Assembly (NCBI RefSeq): GCF_001591645.1
Contig: NZ_BCVH01000010.1
Span: forward strand, 1 to 64,000
Length of the DNA stretch: 64,000 nt
Reading direction: 5' to 3'
Source: Robertmurraya korlensis NBRC 107688
Lineage (GTDB): Bacteria > Bacillota > Bacilli > Bacillales > Cytobacillaceae
The translations under genes were made by a program, and so were the position numbers. Under the pieces are notes generated by a model that made no database searches, was not told where the DNA came from, and was given only the letters and a program-made list of their open reading frames with translations. Below, piece after piece: positions 25,004 through 35,200 of the stretch (position 1 is the stretch's first letter; every line of letters begins with the position of its first letter).

Positions 25004-25038
25004 AGAGGGTTAGCCAATTAGGCTAACCCTCTCTTTTT
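25004..25038. terminator. Bidirectional terminator after the nitronate monooxygenase gene
   Basis: A perfect 12-bp stem AGAGGGTTAGCC/GGCTAACCCTCT with a 5-base loop. A T-tract follows on the plus strand and an A/T-rich flank on the other side. Confidence 0.85.
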
Positions 25039-25039
25039 T

Positions 25040-26002
25040 CTATTGACTGATCGCAAGTCGATACTCATTTGTTAGGTTTTCAAAGATTTTTTTCACAGGG
25101 AGAATCTCTTTGATTTCATGAACCCTTGCTCCTGCAAACACAAGTCCATTTTCAACATCGCCTGCCATTGATTTTAAAAGGGAATCAAGGGTACAGAAGC
25201 GATAAGAACAATTCTTTAAGCAATCTCTGCACTTCGTAATTTTAAGCTTTTCTGAAGTGGTGATTAAATCTGTAAAATGGTTCGCAATGGCACGACCATG
25301 AAGACCAACAGTTGTTTTGACAAGCAGTGTATCTTCTTTTGTCGCTTCAACGTATTTCTGTTTAAAGGAAAGTGGTGCGTCACATTCCTCGCTGGCAACA
25401 AATCGAGTTCCCATTTGTACCCCAGAAGCTCCCATGCTAAAGGCTTTAGCGATGTCTGCTCCTGTCATAATTCCTCCCGCTGCGATAACCGGGATGGTTA
25501 CAGCCTCCACAACCTCCGGAAGTATGTCAAACAATGGACGTTCGGTCCCGAGATGGCCACCTGCTTCATTTCCTTCGACCACGACTGCAGCTGCACCAAG
25601 ACGCTCCGACATTTTCGCTAGCTTTGCTGAGGATACGATTGAAAGGACTGGAATCCCCGCTTTCTTCCCCCATGCATACATATCTCTTGATATCCCTGCA
25701 CCCGAAATAATAAAGTCGACTTTTTCTTCAAGTGCCGCTTTCATTTTTTCAGCAAAGTCATTCATTGCAAATAACACATTTACACCAATATATCCTGCAT
25801 CCTTCTTCACAAGCGCCTTCGCTTGACGAATATGGTTTCTCATTTCTTCAACGGAAATCCCTGTTCCAGAAATAATGCCAATTCCACCTGCATTTGCAAC
25901 AGCTGAGGCAAGCTTGCTAAGGGAAATCCCAACACCCATGCCACCTTGTATGATTGGAGCTTTAGGAAGCATATGTCCGATTTTTAACTGAGGAAAATTC
26001 AT
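25040..26002 (-). CDS. Nitronate monooxygenase / FabK-like FMN enzyme
   Basis: A 320-residue TIM-barrel flavoprotein. The N-terminal PIIQGGMGVGIS is the FMN-site start. The catalytic-region motif is VVVEGNEAGGHLGTERP (His at about 150), and IPVIAAGGIMTGADIAKAFSMGASGVQMGTRF holds the phosphate-binding loop. These fit nitronate monooxygenase (2-nitropropane dioxygenase) more than enoyl-ACP reductase FabK. A Cys cluster KCRDCLKNCSYRFC (about 257-270) is unusual and could hold an iron-sulfur cluster. A GTG at 26011 would add three residues. The gene stands alone, with a terminator at its 3' end. The physiological substrate (for example propionate 3-nitronate) is inferred from the family. Confidence 0.85.
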   Translation of the reverse strand: MNFPQLKIGHMLPKAPIIQGGMGVGISLSKLASAVANAGGIGIISGTGISVEEMRNHIRQAKALVKKDAGYIGVNVLFAMNDFAEKMKAALEEKVDFIISGAGISRDMYAWGKKAGIPVLSIVSSAKLAKMSERLGAAAVVVEGNEAGGHLGTERPLFDILPEVVEAVTIPVIAAGGIMTGADIAKAFSMGASGVQMGTRFVASEECDAPLSFKQKYVEATKEDTLLVKTTVGLHGRAIANHFTDLITTSEKLKITKCRDCLKNCSYRFCTLDSLLKSMAGDVENGLVFAGARVHEIKEILPVKKIFENLTNEYRLAISQ

Positions 26003-26159
26003 GATTATCACCCATTTCTTTTAATCTCCATTCGATTCTAGCATGTAGTATGGAATAAGAATGTGATATTTATTACTAGGTACTAAAAATTGATAATAAT
26101 AGTTGGTAACATTCTGTGAACATTGAATAAAAAAATTCTATTTGGATACAATTTCCTTG

Positions 26160-26193
26160 AAAAAATCCCCTTTGTCCTGTTAGACAAGGGGAT
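26160..26193 (-). terminator. Terminator of the alcohol dehydrogenase gene
   Basis: On the minus strand ATCCCCTTGTC pairs with GACAAAGGGGAT, followed by a T-tract. The first arm overlaps the last codons of the gene. Confidence 0.85.
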
Positions 26194-27265
26194 GAACAAA
26201 TGCTTCTAGTGTGAGAATGGCTGTTTTGATATCGTTTGAAGTAAGATTTTTCTCCAAGTAATGAATGGACTCTCCAACTGCTACTGTTCTCTCGGCAATA
26301 GCCGTAAGTTTTTCAGAGTTATCTAATCCTAGATCCTTTAGTAAAATAGGAAGCTCCAGGGATTGATAAAAAGAAAGAAGAGAGGCAACCTCCTCAAAAT
26401 TCTCCTCGAGTACAAGCTGAACAAGAATGCCGTATGCTACCTTTTCGCCGTGAAGAAGGTGATGAGTGTCAGGTGCAACCGTTAGTCCATTATGAACTGA
26501 GTGGGCAGCAGCGATTCTCCCATAACGGTCTCCGAAGCCACCGACCATGCCACCTGCAACGATGATTGCTTCAATTACTTGGAGAAAAGCTGGAGACGCT
26601 TTTTTTTCTTCCATCGCCTCTAATGCAGCTTGGCTATGTTCAAGTAAAACGATCTGACATAGTCTTGCGCTTTGATGGGCAATTTTTACAGGTAGCGGTA
26701 GCTCTTGTAACTCACGTATTAACACATCGGCTTCGTACCACTTGGCTAATGTGTCTGCAATTCCTGCTCGGATATACTTCACCGGTGAATGAAGGATGAT
26801 ACTAGGTTCAATTAAAACAATGAGTGAGCTTTTAGGAAAAATGGTGTAATGAGTGAATTCGCCTTCTTCTGTATAAAACACGCTCAATGGTGTCCAAGCA
26901 GAGCAGGTGGAGGCGAGTGTCGGGATAAGAATGGCTTCCGTGCTTGTTTCGTGTGCCACTGCCTTTGTAAGGTCGAGTACTTTCCCTCCTCCTATTCCAA
27001 TAATAGCGTCGATGGTTGTGCCATTGGCTATCGTTGAGATTCTTTGTACTTCATTTAACGAGCATTCACCATGATAGGGAACAAAGGTAAGTTCTACATT
27101 GGTCATTTCCGGAAAATAGGCTGAGGCCGCTTTCCAAGATTTTTCTCCGTGTATCACTAAACAATGATTAATTGAATGGGAGAGAAGTAGATTTTCTAGG
27201 TCGTTTAATGAACGCTCATAACATGCATAATAGGAGGGAGCACCACGAACTTCTATTTTTGTCAC
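26180..27265 (-). CDS. Iron-type alcohol dehydrogenase family protein (YbdH/glycerol dehydrogenase-like)
   Basis: A protein of about 361 residues of the group III metal-dependent dehydrogenases. The NAD-binding loop is IIGIGGGKVLDLTKAV (about 90). The metal ligands are Asp in RAGIADTLAKWYE, His in AAHSVHNGL and His in HLLHGEKVAYG. The closest named relative I recognise is E. coli YbdH (HcxA), which reduces 2-oxo acids. The start is GTG 27265 (GAGG upstream); a TTG at 27274 is also possible. It lies downstream of metQ on the same strand but is separated by a strong hairpin, so it is probably transcribed mainly on its own. Confidence 0.85.
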   Translation of the reverse strand: MTKIEVRGAPSYYACYERSLNDLENLLLSHSINHCLVIHGEKSWKAASAYFPEMTNVELTFVPYHGECSLNEVQRISTIANGTTIDAIIGIGGGKVLDLTKAVAHETSTEAILIPTLASTCSAWTPLSVFYTEEGEFTHYTIFPKSSLIVLIEPSIILHSPVKYIRAGIADTLAKWYEADVLIRELQELPLPVKIAHQSARLCQIVLLEHSQAALEAMEEKKASPAFLQVIEAIIVAGGMVGGFGDRYGRIAAAHSVHNGLTVAPDTHHLLHGEKVAYGILVQLVLEENFEEVASLLSFYQSLELPILLKDLGLDNSEKLTAIAERTVAVGESIHYLEKNLTSNDIKTAILTLEAFVHPLV

Positions 27266-27285
27266 TGTCCTCAATCCTTTCTATT

Positions 27286-27314
27286 AAAAACAACGCCGAA
27301 AAGGCGTTGTTTTT
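27286..27314. terminator. Terminator after metQ
   Basis: The 12-bp stem AAAAACAACGCC/GGCGTTGTTTTT (27286-27297 with 27303-27314) ends the met operon on the minus strand and could act in both directions. Confidence 0.88.
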
Positions 27315-27325
27315 GAGTTCTCCAA

Positions 27326-28168
27326 TTAGCGATTTACCATCCATTCGGGTTTTCCGAAGCCTTGAAAATCTTCATCGATAATCGCTTCAAATTCTTCCGA
27401 TTCTACGACTTCTTTCAGGTCTTTTGCAAATTGGCTGTCAATATTCTTTGTATCTACTACCACACGGTTGCGGTATTGATCTGGCATGTTTTCAAGCTGT
27501 AATGCATCTAATAGATCCATTTTTGCCGCTAATGCGAAATTCCCTGGTACAGCAGCAAGGTCTACGCCATCCACTGCACGTGGAAGCTGAGCTGCTTCAA
27601 TTGGTTGGAATACAAGGTTTTTCACGTTTTTTTCTACGTCTTTTTCAGAAACTGTTAATGGATTAGCATCGGCATTTAATGTAATTAAACCAAGGTCTTC
27701 TAAAATTAAGAAAGCACGTGCTGCGTTTGTTGGGTCATTAGGAATCGCAATAGCAGCGCCATCAGCAATTTCATCAATAGAAGTAAACGTCTTAGAGTAG
27801 ATTCCCATCGGTGCGGTTGGTACTGAAATCACATCAGAAAGTTCAATCTTATTTTCCTTTGCAAAGTTTTCCATGTAGATTTTGTGCTGGAAAAGATTCG
27901 CATCAAGATCGCCTTTGGAAAGGGCAAGGTTTGGTTGAACGTAATCACTGAATTCTACTACTTCTACTACATAGTTTTTTTTCTCTAATAATGGCTTAAT
28001 CGCGTTTGACACCATGTCGCTGTATGGCCCAGATGTTGCTCCAATTTTTACTTCCTTTTTCGTAGTCGCACTTTCCTCAGAAGAAGAAGTTTCATCAGAA
28101 CTTCCACCGCAAGCTGCAAGAGCAGCAATCGCAATCAAAATGACAAAACTCAAAAATAACTTTTTCAT
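27326..28168 (-). CDS. metQ: Methionine ABC transporter substrate-binding lipoprotein
   Basis: A 280-residue lipoprotein of the NlpA/MetQ family. The signal peptide MKKLFLSFVILIAIAALAAC ends in lipobox LAAC, giving a diacylglyceryl-Cys anchored outside the membrane. The mature part has KIGATSGPYSDMV, FSDYVQPNLAL and FQHKIYMENFAKEN, typical of MetQ. ATG 28168 has GGGGGAA upstream; a longer in-frame extension to 28258 has no initiation signal and would bury the signal peptide. It is the last gene of metN-metI-metQ, under the SAM riboswitch at 30010-30112. Confidence 0.95.
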   Translation of the reverse strand: MKKLFLSFVILIAIAALAACGGSSDETSSSEESATTKKEVKIGATSGPYSDMVSNAIKPLLEKKNYVVEVVEFSDYVQPNLALSKGDLDANLFQHKIYMENFAKENKIELSDVISVPTAPMGIYSKTFTSIDEIADGAAIAIPNDPTNAARAFLILEDLGLITLNADANPLTVSEKDVEKNVKNLVFQPIEAAQLPRAVDGVDLAAVPGNFALAAKMDLLDALQLENMPDQYRNRVVVDTKNIDSQFAKDLKEVVESEEFEAIIDEDFQGFGKPEWMVNR

Positions 28169-28194
28169 CGTAAATATTCCCCCAATAGTTTTAT

Positions 28195-28252
28195 GGTGTC
28201 TGTCACCCTTCGTGGACAGTTGGTGCGTTTTTGTCCGTCTGGAATGGACAGT
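28195..28252. repeat. Cluster of short hairpin-forming repeats between metI and metQ
   Basis: GGTG-TCTGT-CACC (28195-28207) is followed by TGGACAGT (28213-28220), TGTCC (28232-28236) and a second TGGACAGT (28245-28252). Mutually pairing GGACA/TGTCC segments allow alternative hairpins. It fits a small intergenic repeat of the GGTG-N-CACC kind seen in Bacillus genomes. It may tune processing or stability of the metI-metQ message. Confidence 0.45.
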
Positions 28253-28265
28253 GGTCACATGTGAT

Positions 28266-28931
28266 TTATTTTTTGTTTACTGCTTTTGCTAGTCGGTCAC
28301 CAAAAAATTGGATGAGCTGGACTAAACAAATTAGGATGATAACGGTGGTGATCATTACGGTGTTGTCGTATCGGTAGTAACCGAACCGGATAGCAAGATC
28401 TCCGACACCTCCGCCGCCAACGATACCAGCCATCGCAGAGTATGCGACTAAACTAATAATCGTAATGGTCACGCCTTGGATGATCCCTGGTTTGGCCTCT
28501 GGAAGAAGAACCTCCTTGATGATCATCCACGGGGAAGCCCCGACCGCGACAGCTGCTTCAATGACTCCCTTATCGATCTCACGCAGTGACTGTTCTACCA
28601 ATCTAGCAAAGAAAGGAATCGCAGCTACTGAGAGTGAAACAGAAGCGGCAGTTGGCCCAATTGTTGATCCAGCGATCAAGTCTGCCAATGGTAAAAGGGC
28701 AATGAGCAAGATGATAAACGGGACCGACCGAATCATGTTTACTAAAAACCCCACAATTTGATTAAATAGGGAATTCTCTAAAAACAATCCGCGGTCGGTA
28801 ATAAATAATAGTACTCCCACAGGTAGGCCGACAATCATGGCTACCACAATCGATATTCCCACCATATAAATCGTTTCAAAAAAGGCTTTGTTTAAATCGG
28901 GTAGCAATTCTATCAAGCTATCAAGCGGCAT
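28266..28931 (-). CDS. metI: Methionine ABC transporter permease
   Basis: A 221-residue inner-membrane permease with five predicted helices. It has the ABC-permease EAA loop EAAVAVGASPWMIIKEVLLPEAKPG (about 137-161). The TM region also contains MIRSVPFIILLIALLP and GIVGGGGVGDLAIRFGYYRY, both diagnostic of MetI. Its start overlaps the end of metN by 11 bp, so translation is coupled. Confidence 0.95.
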   Translation of the reverse strand: MPLDSLIELLPDLNKAFFETIYMVGISIVVAMIVGLPVGVLLFITDRGLFLENSLFNQIVGFLVNMIRSVPFIILLIALLPLADLIAGSTIGPTAASVSLSVAAIPFFARLVEQSLREIDKGVIEAAVAVGASPWMIIKEVLLPEAKPGIIQGVTITIISLVAYSAMAGIVGGGGVGDLAIRFGYYRYDNTVMITTVIILICLVQLIQFFGDRLAKAVNKK

Positions 28932-29934
28932 CTCTGATCACCTCCAAGCTTTCTGTTCGAGATGTAATGTACTGAAGGGCTTTTTCTACTTCAGCATGAT
29001 CTCCAGTAAGCTCCATAATGAAAATCCCTAGAGGGGTCTCTTTTATGTACTCGATTTTGCCGTGTAGAATATTCCCTTTCACCTGAAACTTCTGAAGCGC
29101 ATCTGAAATCACTGACTCCTCTGCAATCGCCCCACGGAAATGGATCTTCACAATCTTTCCTTTGCTTGAAGTTAGCAAGTGTTCTGGTAAATCAAATTGA
29201 AGAATGGTACTGATGAATTCCTTCGTAAGTTCATTTGTCGGATTTGCGAACAATTCATACACTTGACCTTCCTCAACAATTCGACCATCCTGCATTACTG
29301 CCATACGATCACAAATCTCTTTTACGACTTCCATCTCGTGTGTAATCAGTACAATCGTTAACCCTAGCTCTTGATTAATCTTTTTTAACAGTGACAATAT
29401 TGCCTTGGTCGTGCTTGGGTCTAGGGCTGAGGTAGCTTCATCACAAAGGAGAACAGAGGGGTTGTTTGCTAATGCTCTCGCAATCCCTACACGTTGCTTT
29501 TGTCCACCACTTAGCTGTGACGGAAACACATCACGCTTATCGGACAAACCGACCATTTCAAGTAGGTCTGTTACTCGTGCATCAATTTCTGCTTTTGATT
29601 TATGAGCTGCTTTTAGAGCAAATGCTACGTTTTCAAAAACAGTCTTTGAGCTTACGAGATAAAAGTGTTGGAAGATCATCCCGATTTTTTGGCGAGCACT
29701 CCGAAGCTCCTTTTTCCCAAGAGAAGTAAGGGAAACACCATCAATCTTAATTTCGCCTGAAGTCGGAGCCTCTAATAAATTCAGGCAGCGTAACAAAGAA
29801 CTTTTGCCCGCACCACTATAGCCAACAATTCCAAAAATTTCGCCTTTATCCACGGTAAGTGACACATGGTCTACACCGGTTACTTTCCCTTTTTTCGTTT
29901 GGTAGACTTTCACCAAGTCATTTATTTCGATCAT
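28921..29934 (-). CDS. metN: Methionine ABC transporter ATPase
   Basis: A 337-residue ATPase energising D/L-methionine import. Walker A is GYSGAGKSS (about 38), the signature is LSGGQKQRVGIARAL (about 140), Walker B is VLLCDEATSALD (about 162), and the H-loop is LITHE. The C-terminal 80 residues form the NIL regulatory domain that binds methionine for feedback inhibition. ATG 29934 has AAGGGGTG six bases upstream; a GTG at 29943 lies within that element. It is the first gene after the S-box leader. Confidence 0.95.
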   Translation of the reverse strand: MIEINDLVKVYQTKKGKVTGVDHVSLTVDKGEIFGIVGYSGAGKSSLLRCLNLLEAPTSGEIKIDGVSLTSLGKKELRSARQKIGMIFQHFYLVSSKTVFENVAFALKAAHKSKAEIDARVTDLLEMVGLSDKRDVFPSQLSGGQKQRVGIARALANNPSVLLCDEATSALDPSTTKAILSLLKKINQELGLTIVLITHEMEVVKEICDRMAVMQDGRIVEEGQVYELFANPTNELTKEFISTILQFDLPEHLLTSSKGKIVKIHFRGAIAEESVISDALQKFQVKGNILHGKIEYIKETPLGIFIMELTGDHAEVEKALQYITSRTESLEVIRDAA

Positions 29935-29960
29935 CTCTGTCACCCCTTAAGCTATGAAAA

Positions 29961-29995
29961 TACAAAAATGCCTCTTTCCATTCAGAAAGAGGCAT
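29961..29995 (-). terminator. S-box expression-platform terminator
   Basis: On the minus strand ATGCCTCTTTC/GAAAGAGGCAT (29985-29995 with 29968-29978) is followed by TTTTTGTA. It forms when the upstream SAM aptamer is ligand-bound and stops transcription before metN. Confidence 0.92.
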
Positions 29996-30009
29996 CGTTA
30001 TATATACGC

Positions 30010-30112
30010 CTTATCTTTCAGAATGAAATCATTCTGTAGGAAGTGGCACCGTTCCATGTAATGGAGGTTGCCGGACGTCATAGGGCCTATCCCTCGGTCG
30101 CTCTTGATAAGT
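30010..30112 (-). ncRNA. SAM-I (S-box) riboswitch
   Basis: On the minus strand the leader opens with CTTATCAAGAG and closes with GATAAG (P1). Conserved cores lie between: GACCGAGGGATAGGCCC, ATGACG-CCGGCAACC, GGTGCCACTTCCTACAG. These are the S-box consensus elements, including the kink-turn and pseudoknot segments. It sits between a consensus promoter and the terminator at 29961, so high SAM should repress metNIQ. Confidence 0.97.
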
Positions 30113-30141
30113 AAATGGTCTTATTTAATTTTGTTACATGA

Positions 30142-30171
30142 ATCATAAATCTAGTAGGTAAAAAGTGTCAA
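30142..30171 (-). promoter_or_regulatory. Sigma-A promoter of metNIQ
   Basis: On the minus strand TTGACA (30171-30166), an 18-bp spacer and TATGAT (30147-30142) lie about 30 bases before the aptamer. Confidence 0.88.
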
Positions 30172-30251
30172 CAGGTATTTTTAAAAGAAGGAAGGGAAGG
30201 TAACGCTTACACGCTTGGTGCTGTAAGAGGAAATTTTTTTTGGGAAAAATA

Positions 30252-30285
30252 CAAAAACACCCATTCACATATCGTGAATGGGTGT
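30252..30285 (-). terminator. Terminator of ilvD
   Basis: Stem ACACCCATTCAC/GTGAATGGGTGT (12 bp) with a T-tract on the minus strand, 10 bp after the ilvD stop. Confidence 0.9.
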
Positions 30286-30295
30286 CGGGAAAATA

Positions 30296-31969
30296 TTAGA
30301 TTTTCATAACTCCACCGGTGCTAGCAGATGTTACAAGCTTCGAATAACGAGCAAGATAACCCTTTTTCACCTTTGGTTCAAAGCCTTTCCAGTTAGCTTT
30401 ACGCTCTGCCCATTCTTCATCAGAAAGAACAACGTCCATGGAACGAGCATCAACATCGATCACAATGTTGTCTCCATTTTGGATAAATGCTAATGGTCCG
30501 CCCTCAGCAGCTTCTGGTGAAGCGTGACCGATAGACAATCCGCGTGAAGCCCCAGAGAAGCGGCCATCGGTTACAAGAGCAACCTTCGCGCCAAGTCCCA
30601 TACCCATGATTTGAGAAGTAGGAGCTAGCATTTCAGGCATACCAGGTCCACCTTTAGGTCCTTCATAACGGATAACAACTACATCGCCTTCTTTTACTTT
30701 TCCGTTTGCAATGCCGTGAAGGGCTTCGTCTTGTGAATCAAAAACAACAGCAGGTCCTTCATGACGATTTCCACCAGTGATTCCACCAGTTTTAATAATG
30801 GCACCGTCTGGAGCAAGGTTACCAAACAACACAGCTAGGCCACCCTTTTCACTATGTGGGTTATCAATGGAATGAATTACATCATAGTTCTTTACATCAC
30901 ATCCGGCAATATTCTCACCGAGTGTTTTCGCTGTCACCGTTAATGTATCTAAGTGAAGAGCTCCCTCTTTCTTAGATAATTCGTTTAGAACCGCAGACAC
31001 ACCACCCGCTTCATGCAAATCTTCAATAAATACATCAGAAGCAGGAGCAAGCTTAGACAAGTGAGGAACACGAGCCGCTACTTCGTTGATTCTACCGATT
31101 GGATAATCAATTTCTGCTTCATGAGCTAATGCCAATGTGTGAAGAACCGTATTAGATGATCCACCTAATGCCATATCAAGAGCAAACGCATTGTCAATCG
31201 CTTTTTCAGTTACGATATCACGAGGCTTAATATCCTTTTCAATTAGTTCCATTAACTGTGTGGCTGATTTCCTAACGAAGTCTCTACGCTCAGGGGCTAC
31301 TGCTAAAATCGTTCCATTTCCAGGAAGAGCCAATCCAAGCGCTTCTGCTAAACAGTTCATCGAGTTTGCTGTAAACATACCAGAACAAGATCCACATGTT
31401 GGGCATCCAAATTGTTCTAGTTCTAATAGTCCCTTGTCATCAAGTTTTCCAGCTTGGTATGCACCAACGCCTTCAAATACAGAAGAAAGTGAGATCTTTT
31501 TGCCTTCACTGGTTACTCCCGCCTTCATCGGTCCACCACTTACGAAAACCGTAGGGATATTCAAACGAAGTGATGCCATCAACATACCTGGTGTGATTTT
31601 GTCACAGTTTGGAATACAAACCATTCCGTCAAACCAATGTGCTGCCACAACTGTTTCCACTGAATCAGCGATGATCTCACGGCTTGGAAGCGAGTAACGC
31701 ATACCAATATGTCCCATTGCAATTCCGTCATCTACACCGATTGTATTCATTTCAAATGGAACTCCGCCCGCTTCACGGATTGCATCCTTCACAATTTTCC
31801 CAAACTCTTGTAAGTGCACATGTCCTGGCACGATATCAATATAGGAGTTTACTACCGCAATAAACGGCTTCCCAAAATCCTCTTCTTTAACCCCAGCCGC
31901 ACGCAATAGGCTTCGGTGTGGAGCACGATCAAATCCTTTTTTTATCATATTACTTCTTAATTCTGCCAT
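30296..31969 (-). CDS. ilvD: Dihydroxy-acid dehydratase
   Basis: A 557-residue iron-sulfur dehydratase. It converts 2,3-dihydroxy-isovalerate and 2,3-dihydroxy-3-methylvalerate to the 2-keto acids of valine and isoleucine synthesis. Cluster cysteines are in [10 protein letters not shown] (about 121) and [19 protein letters not shown] (about 191-209). [23 protein letters not shown] (about 465) is the conserved active-site stretch. ATG 31969 has GGAGGAAA upstream; the in-frame TTG ten codons earlier has no such signal. It is monocistronic, away from the usual ilv-leu cluster, with a possible CodY site at its promoter. Confidence 0.96.
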   Translation of the reverse strand: MAELRSNMIKKGFDRAPHRSLLRAAGVKEEDFGKPFIAVVNSYIDIVPGHVHLQEFGKIVKDAIREAGGVPFEMNTIGVDDGIAMGHIGMRYSLPSREIIADSVETVVAAHWFDGMVCIPNCDKITPGMLMASLRLNIPTVFVSGGPMKAGVTSEGKKISLSSVFEGVGAYQAGKLDDKGLLELEQFGCPTCGSCSGMFTANSMNCLAEALGLALPGNGTILAVAPERRDFVRKSATQLMELIEKDIKPRDIVTEKAIDNAFALDMALGGSSNTVLHTLALAHEAEIDYPIGRINEVAARVPHLSKLAPASDVFIEDLHEAGGVSAVLNELSKKEGALHLDTLTVTAKTLGENIAGCDVKNYDVIHSIDNPHSEKGGLAVLFGNLAPDGAIIKTGGITGGNRHEGPAVVFDSQDEALHGIANGKVKEGDVVVIRYEGPKGGPGMPEMLAPTSQIMGMGLGAKVALVTDGRFSGASRGLSIGHASPEAAEGGPLAFIQNGDNIVIDVDARSMDVVLSDEEWAERKANWKGFEPKVKKGYLARYSKLVTSASTGGVMKI

Positions 31970-32017
31970 TCTAATTTCCTCCCAATCTATCAAAAACACA
32001 ATGGTGTTAATGTTTTA

Positions 32018-32058
32018 AATTATTAAAAAATTTTAACAAATAGAAAGGGACTTGTAAA
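32018..32058 (-). promoter_or_regulatory. ilvD promoter with candidate CodY box
   Basis: On the minus strand TTTACA (32058-32053), a 17-bp spacer and TAAAAT (32035-32030) make a good sigma-A promoter. The 15-mer AATTTTTTAATAATT (32032-32018) overlaps the -10 and start region. It matches 12 of 15 positions of the CodY consensus. CodY control of branched-chain amino acid genes is well known in Bacillus; in this AT-rich DNA the match alone is modest evidence. Confidence 0.55.
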
Positions 32059-32145
32059 GGAAGATGACAAAACATTCATTTGGTAGATTTTGAAGGAAGG
32101 GGAAATTTACAAAAAATAAATATGTTTTCCACACTTCCCACTGTA

Positions 32146-32174
32146 TTGATAGTACCTTTTTCCTATGATACGAT
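32146..32174 (+). promoter_or_regulatory. Promoter of the surface-protein gene
   Basis: TTGATA (32146-32151), a 17-bp spacer and TACGAT (32169-32174), about 40 bp before the likely ATG, divergent from ilvD. Confidence 0.6.
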
Positions 32175-32214
32175 TTGTCTATTATAGTTGAAGAATGTCG
32201 AAATGAGGCAGAGT

Positions 32215-35200
32215 ATGAGAAAGAAATGGTTAATGAAAGTTAGTAATATCTTGGTTGTATGTACCTTACTACTTGCTCCATTTAGCAATGTTGTATCAGC
32301 GGTAAGTACAGATACTGGAACACCCATTACCACCCAATTTATCCCTTATGAAAACAGTGAGGGACAAATCATCTTTGATCCTACAAATGAGCCAGGTATT
32401 TCTCCGGACGAAGTAGATTTTACTAGCGGGAGCGATGGGCGGAATGAAGTAGGAGACAAGCCAAGCTTTTATGTGTATGGAGACTCAGCAAATCTTTATT
32501 TTCGTATGAGATTGTTAGGGGATCCTTTTGATCGTAAGGGTGGCTTTTTATCATCAGTCTGGAATGTGGATATTCTAGTAGATGAGACACACCGGGCAAC
32601 CGTTGGAATAGATGGAAAAAGCCCACATGTGGACTATCTTTTTGTAGCTAGTCCTGACAAGGAAAATGTAATTCAAGTCACAAAAACAGACAGCACAGGA
32701 ATGGCTGTTCCGGGAACTAGCATTTCGGATGCAGAAAATGGACATCACTTTTTGGATTTTAAAATCCCGATTTCAAAAATAAAAGAAATCATCCCTGATT
32801 TAGATACGAGTAAGCCGAACGTATCATTTGGTTTTAGTACCTCTAAATCTGCTAATCTACGAGTTATAAATAAGGACGGGTTAGAAGCAGCTGAACAGGG
32901 TGCAAGTGTGAAGCTTGTACCATTTGGAATTTATAAGCCGACGATTTCATATGCAGATGTAACAACGTACAATAGTTTGACTCCAACGATAAAGGGATTA
33001 GTAACAAACGCTGTTGATGGTAGTCCGGTTACATTAACTATTATTGGAATAAACTATCAAACGTTGGTTTCTAATGGAGAATGGAACGTCACCCTTGCAA
33101 GTCCACAAAACGCTGGAACCTATGATACTAAAGTAAAAGTGATAAATGAAGAAGGTAACATAGCAACGGCAAGTAAAACCATCAATGTGGGAACCTTAAT
33201 CTCTATAGATGGACCCAGCGTAGAAAAAGTTTATAAATTTCCCACGAGAATTGGGGGTAAGTTTGTAAATTCTACGGGTGGCGCAAAAAAAGTGAAGTTT
33301 ATGGTCAGTAAAGTAACCATTGAAAATAATACGGAGGTCTTTACCCCAGTCCCAAATGGTAGCTTTGCTAATATTCAGTCAAACTCTACCACCCAAACAT
33401 GGGAGAAAACAGGATTAACTCTAAACCCTGAACCGGGAACGTATCTTGTACAAGCTATAGAAGATACTAACGGCACTAACCTTCCTACAGCAAACAAGAG
33501 GTTTATTATTGTAAATCCATTAACAATTGAGACACCTGTAATAGAAGGTTCGAAACTTGTTGTAAAAGGAAACGCTGAAGCGGAAGAAACCGTTGAACTT
33601 TTTATTAATAATGAAACAGTTGCATATAAAAGTGCTATAGCAGATTCAAATGGACGTTGGTCAGTTGTGATTGACCGTCAGCTCCCAACTGGAACACATA
33701 CGTTTAAAGCTTCAACTAAAGATGATTACAATAATACCGTGACGACGGGGACTGTAAGTCATGATGTAACTAACATCACCGTTAGTATCGCAAACGGTGA
33801 TTCAACAGTATCAAACGACACAACACCAACAATCTATGGGAAAGCATCTGTCTCCAATAACGGAACAGTAGAAGTAACGATAGATAATGTTCTTACTCAT
33901 ACAGTGTCCGTAACAAATGGAAAATGGAGGCTTCCATTGGGAACTGCGTTATCCGAAGGACCTCATACCGTTGTTGCAACAGCTAAAGAGGGAAGCTTGG
34001 TTTCTGCATCAGATACCCAAACCTTACTTTTAGACTTAACAACAACTGTGACACTAACACCTCCTGCTGAGTTCACAAAGACCAACAATACGTTTATTGG
34101 TACGGGAGAAGCAAGAGGTGTTGTGGTTGTACAAGTTGATAGCGGTCCTAAAGAAATCATCAATCTTGGTGAAAAAATAAATTGGAGTTACCAAACAGGT
34201 GAATTAGCTTACGGAAGCCACACAATTACCGTTTCAGGTATGGATGAGCTGGGCAACATTAATCAGCCAAATGGAACTGAAGCTAAGGTGACACACGAAT
34301 TTATCATCGTGGATCCAACTAAACCAACTGCACAGGATGAAAATACGTATACGATAAAAAATCAAACTAAGAATGGCAAACTTGCTGTTGCTGATCAAAA
34401 CACCGAGTCCCTTCAATACACCTTAAAATCTAATGGTGAAAAGGGGGCAGCAATGATTGATTCAACAGGAAACTGGACGTATCAGCCAAATTCTGAACAA
34501 TTAGGTGAGGATCAGTTTATTGTAGAGGTGACAAACCATTTAGGTAATAAAACGGAAGCAACGGTTAGAATACAAATTGTAGAACTAGGTGTGAATATCA
34601 ATGGGCTACCGGATATTCGTACCGATGACCATCAACCAACCTTTACAGGAACAGCAAAAAAAACAAAAAACAGTTTATTAACGGTTCATGTGTTAAAAGA
34701 AGATGGTACAACAATAACTACACAAGAAGTTTTAATGACTGACGACGGTGACTGGCAGTTCGATTCACCAATTCTACTTGAGGCAGGTAAATATACGATA
34801 AAAGCAGTTATTAGAGATACTGAACTAGGGTCAGTGTTTGAAGACACAAAGAGTTTTTCAGTTTACGATCCTTCCTATAACATTACCCTGTTAGCAACGC
34901 CTGAAAAGGTAATAGCAGATGGGATGTCACGAGTCAGCTTAAAAGCGGTAGTGACAGATCAAGATATGAACCCTGTAGCAAATGAAAGAGTAGTATTTAC
35001 TTCAGAGCAGGGGCAACTTGTTCAGACAGAAGCTTTGACCGATGCGTATGGATCAGCAACCGTGGAATTGATTACTCCAGATTATTATGGTCAACCCATG
35101 AGTCGAATCGTTAAAGCTACGGCTTCAGTTACTAACGTGGAGAAGAACATTGACGCGGAAGCTCCTTACTTTCTTACTTTTGTACCAGCTTTCGTTAAAG

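Noticed and set aside
31970-32214. T-box leader for ilvD
   Set aside because: No specifier loop or T-box core is seen on the minus strand; only a promoter and a CodY-like site.
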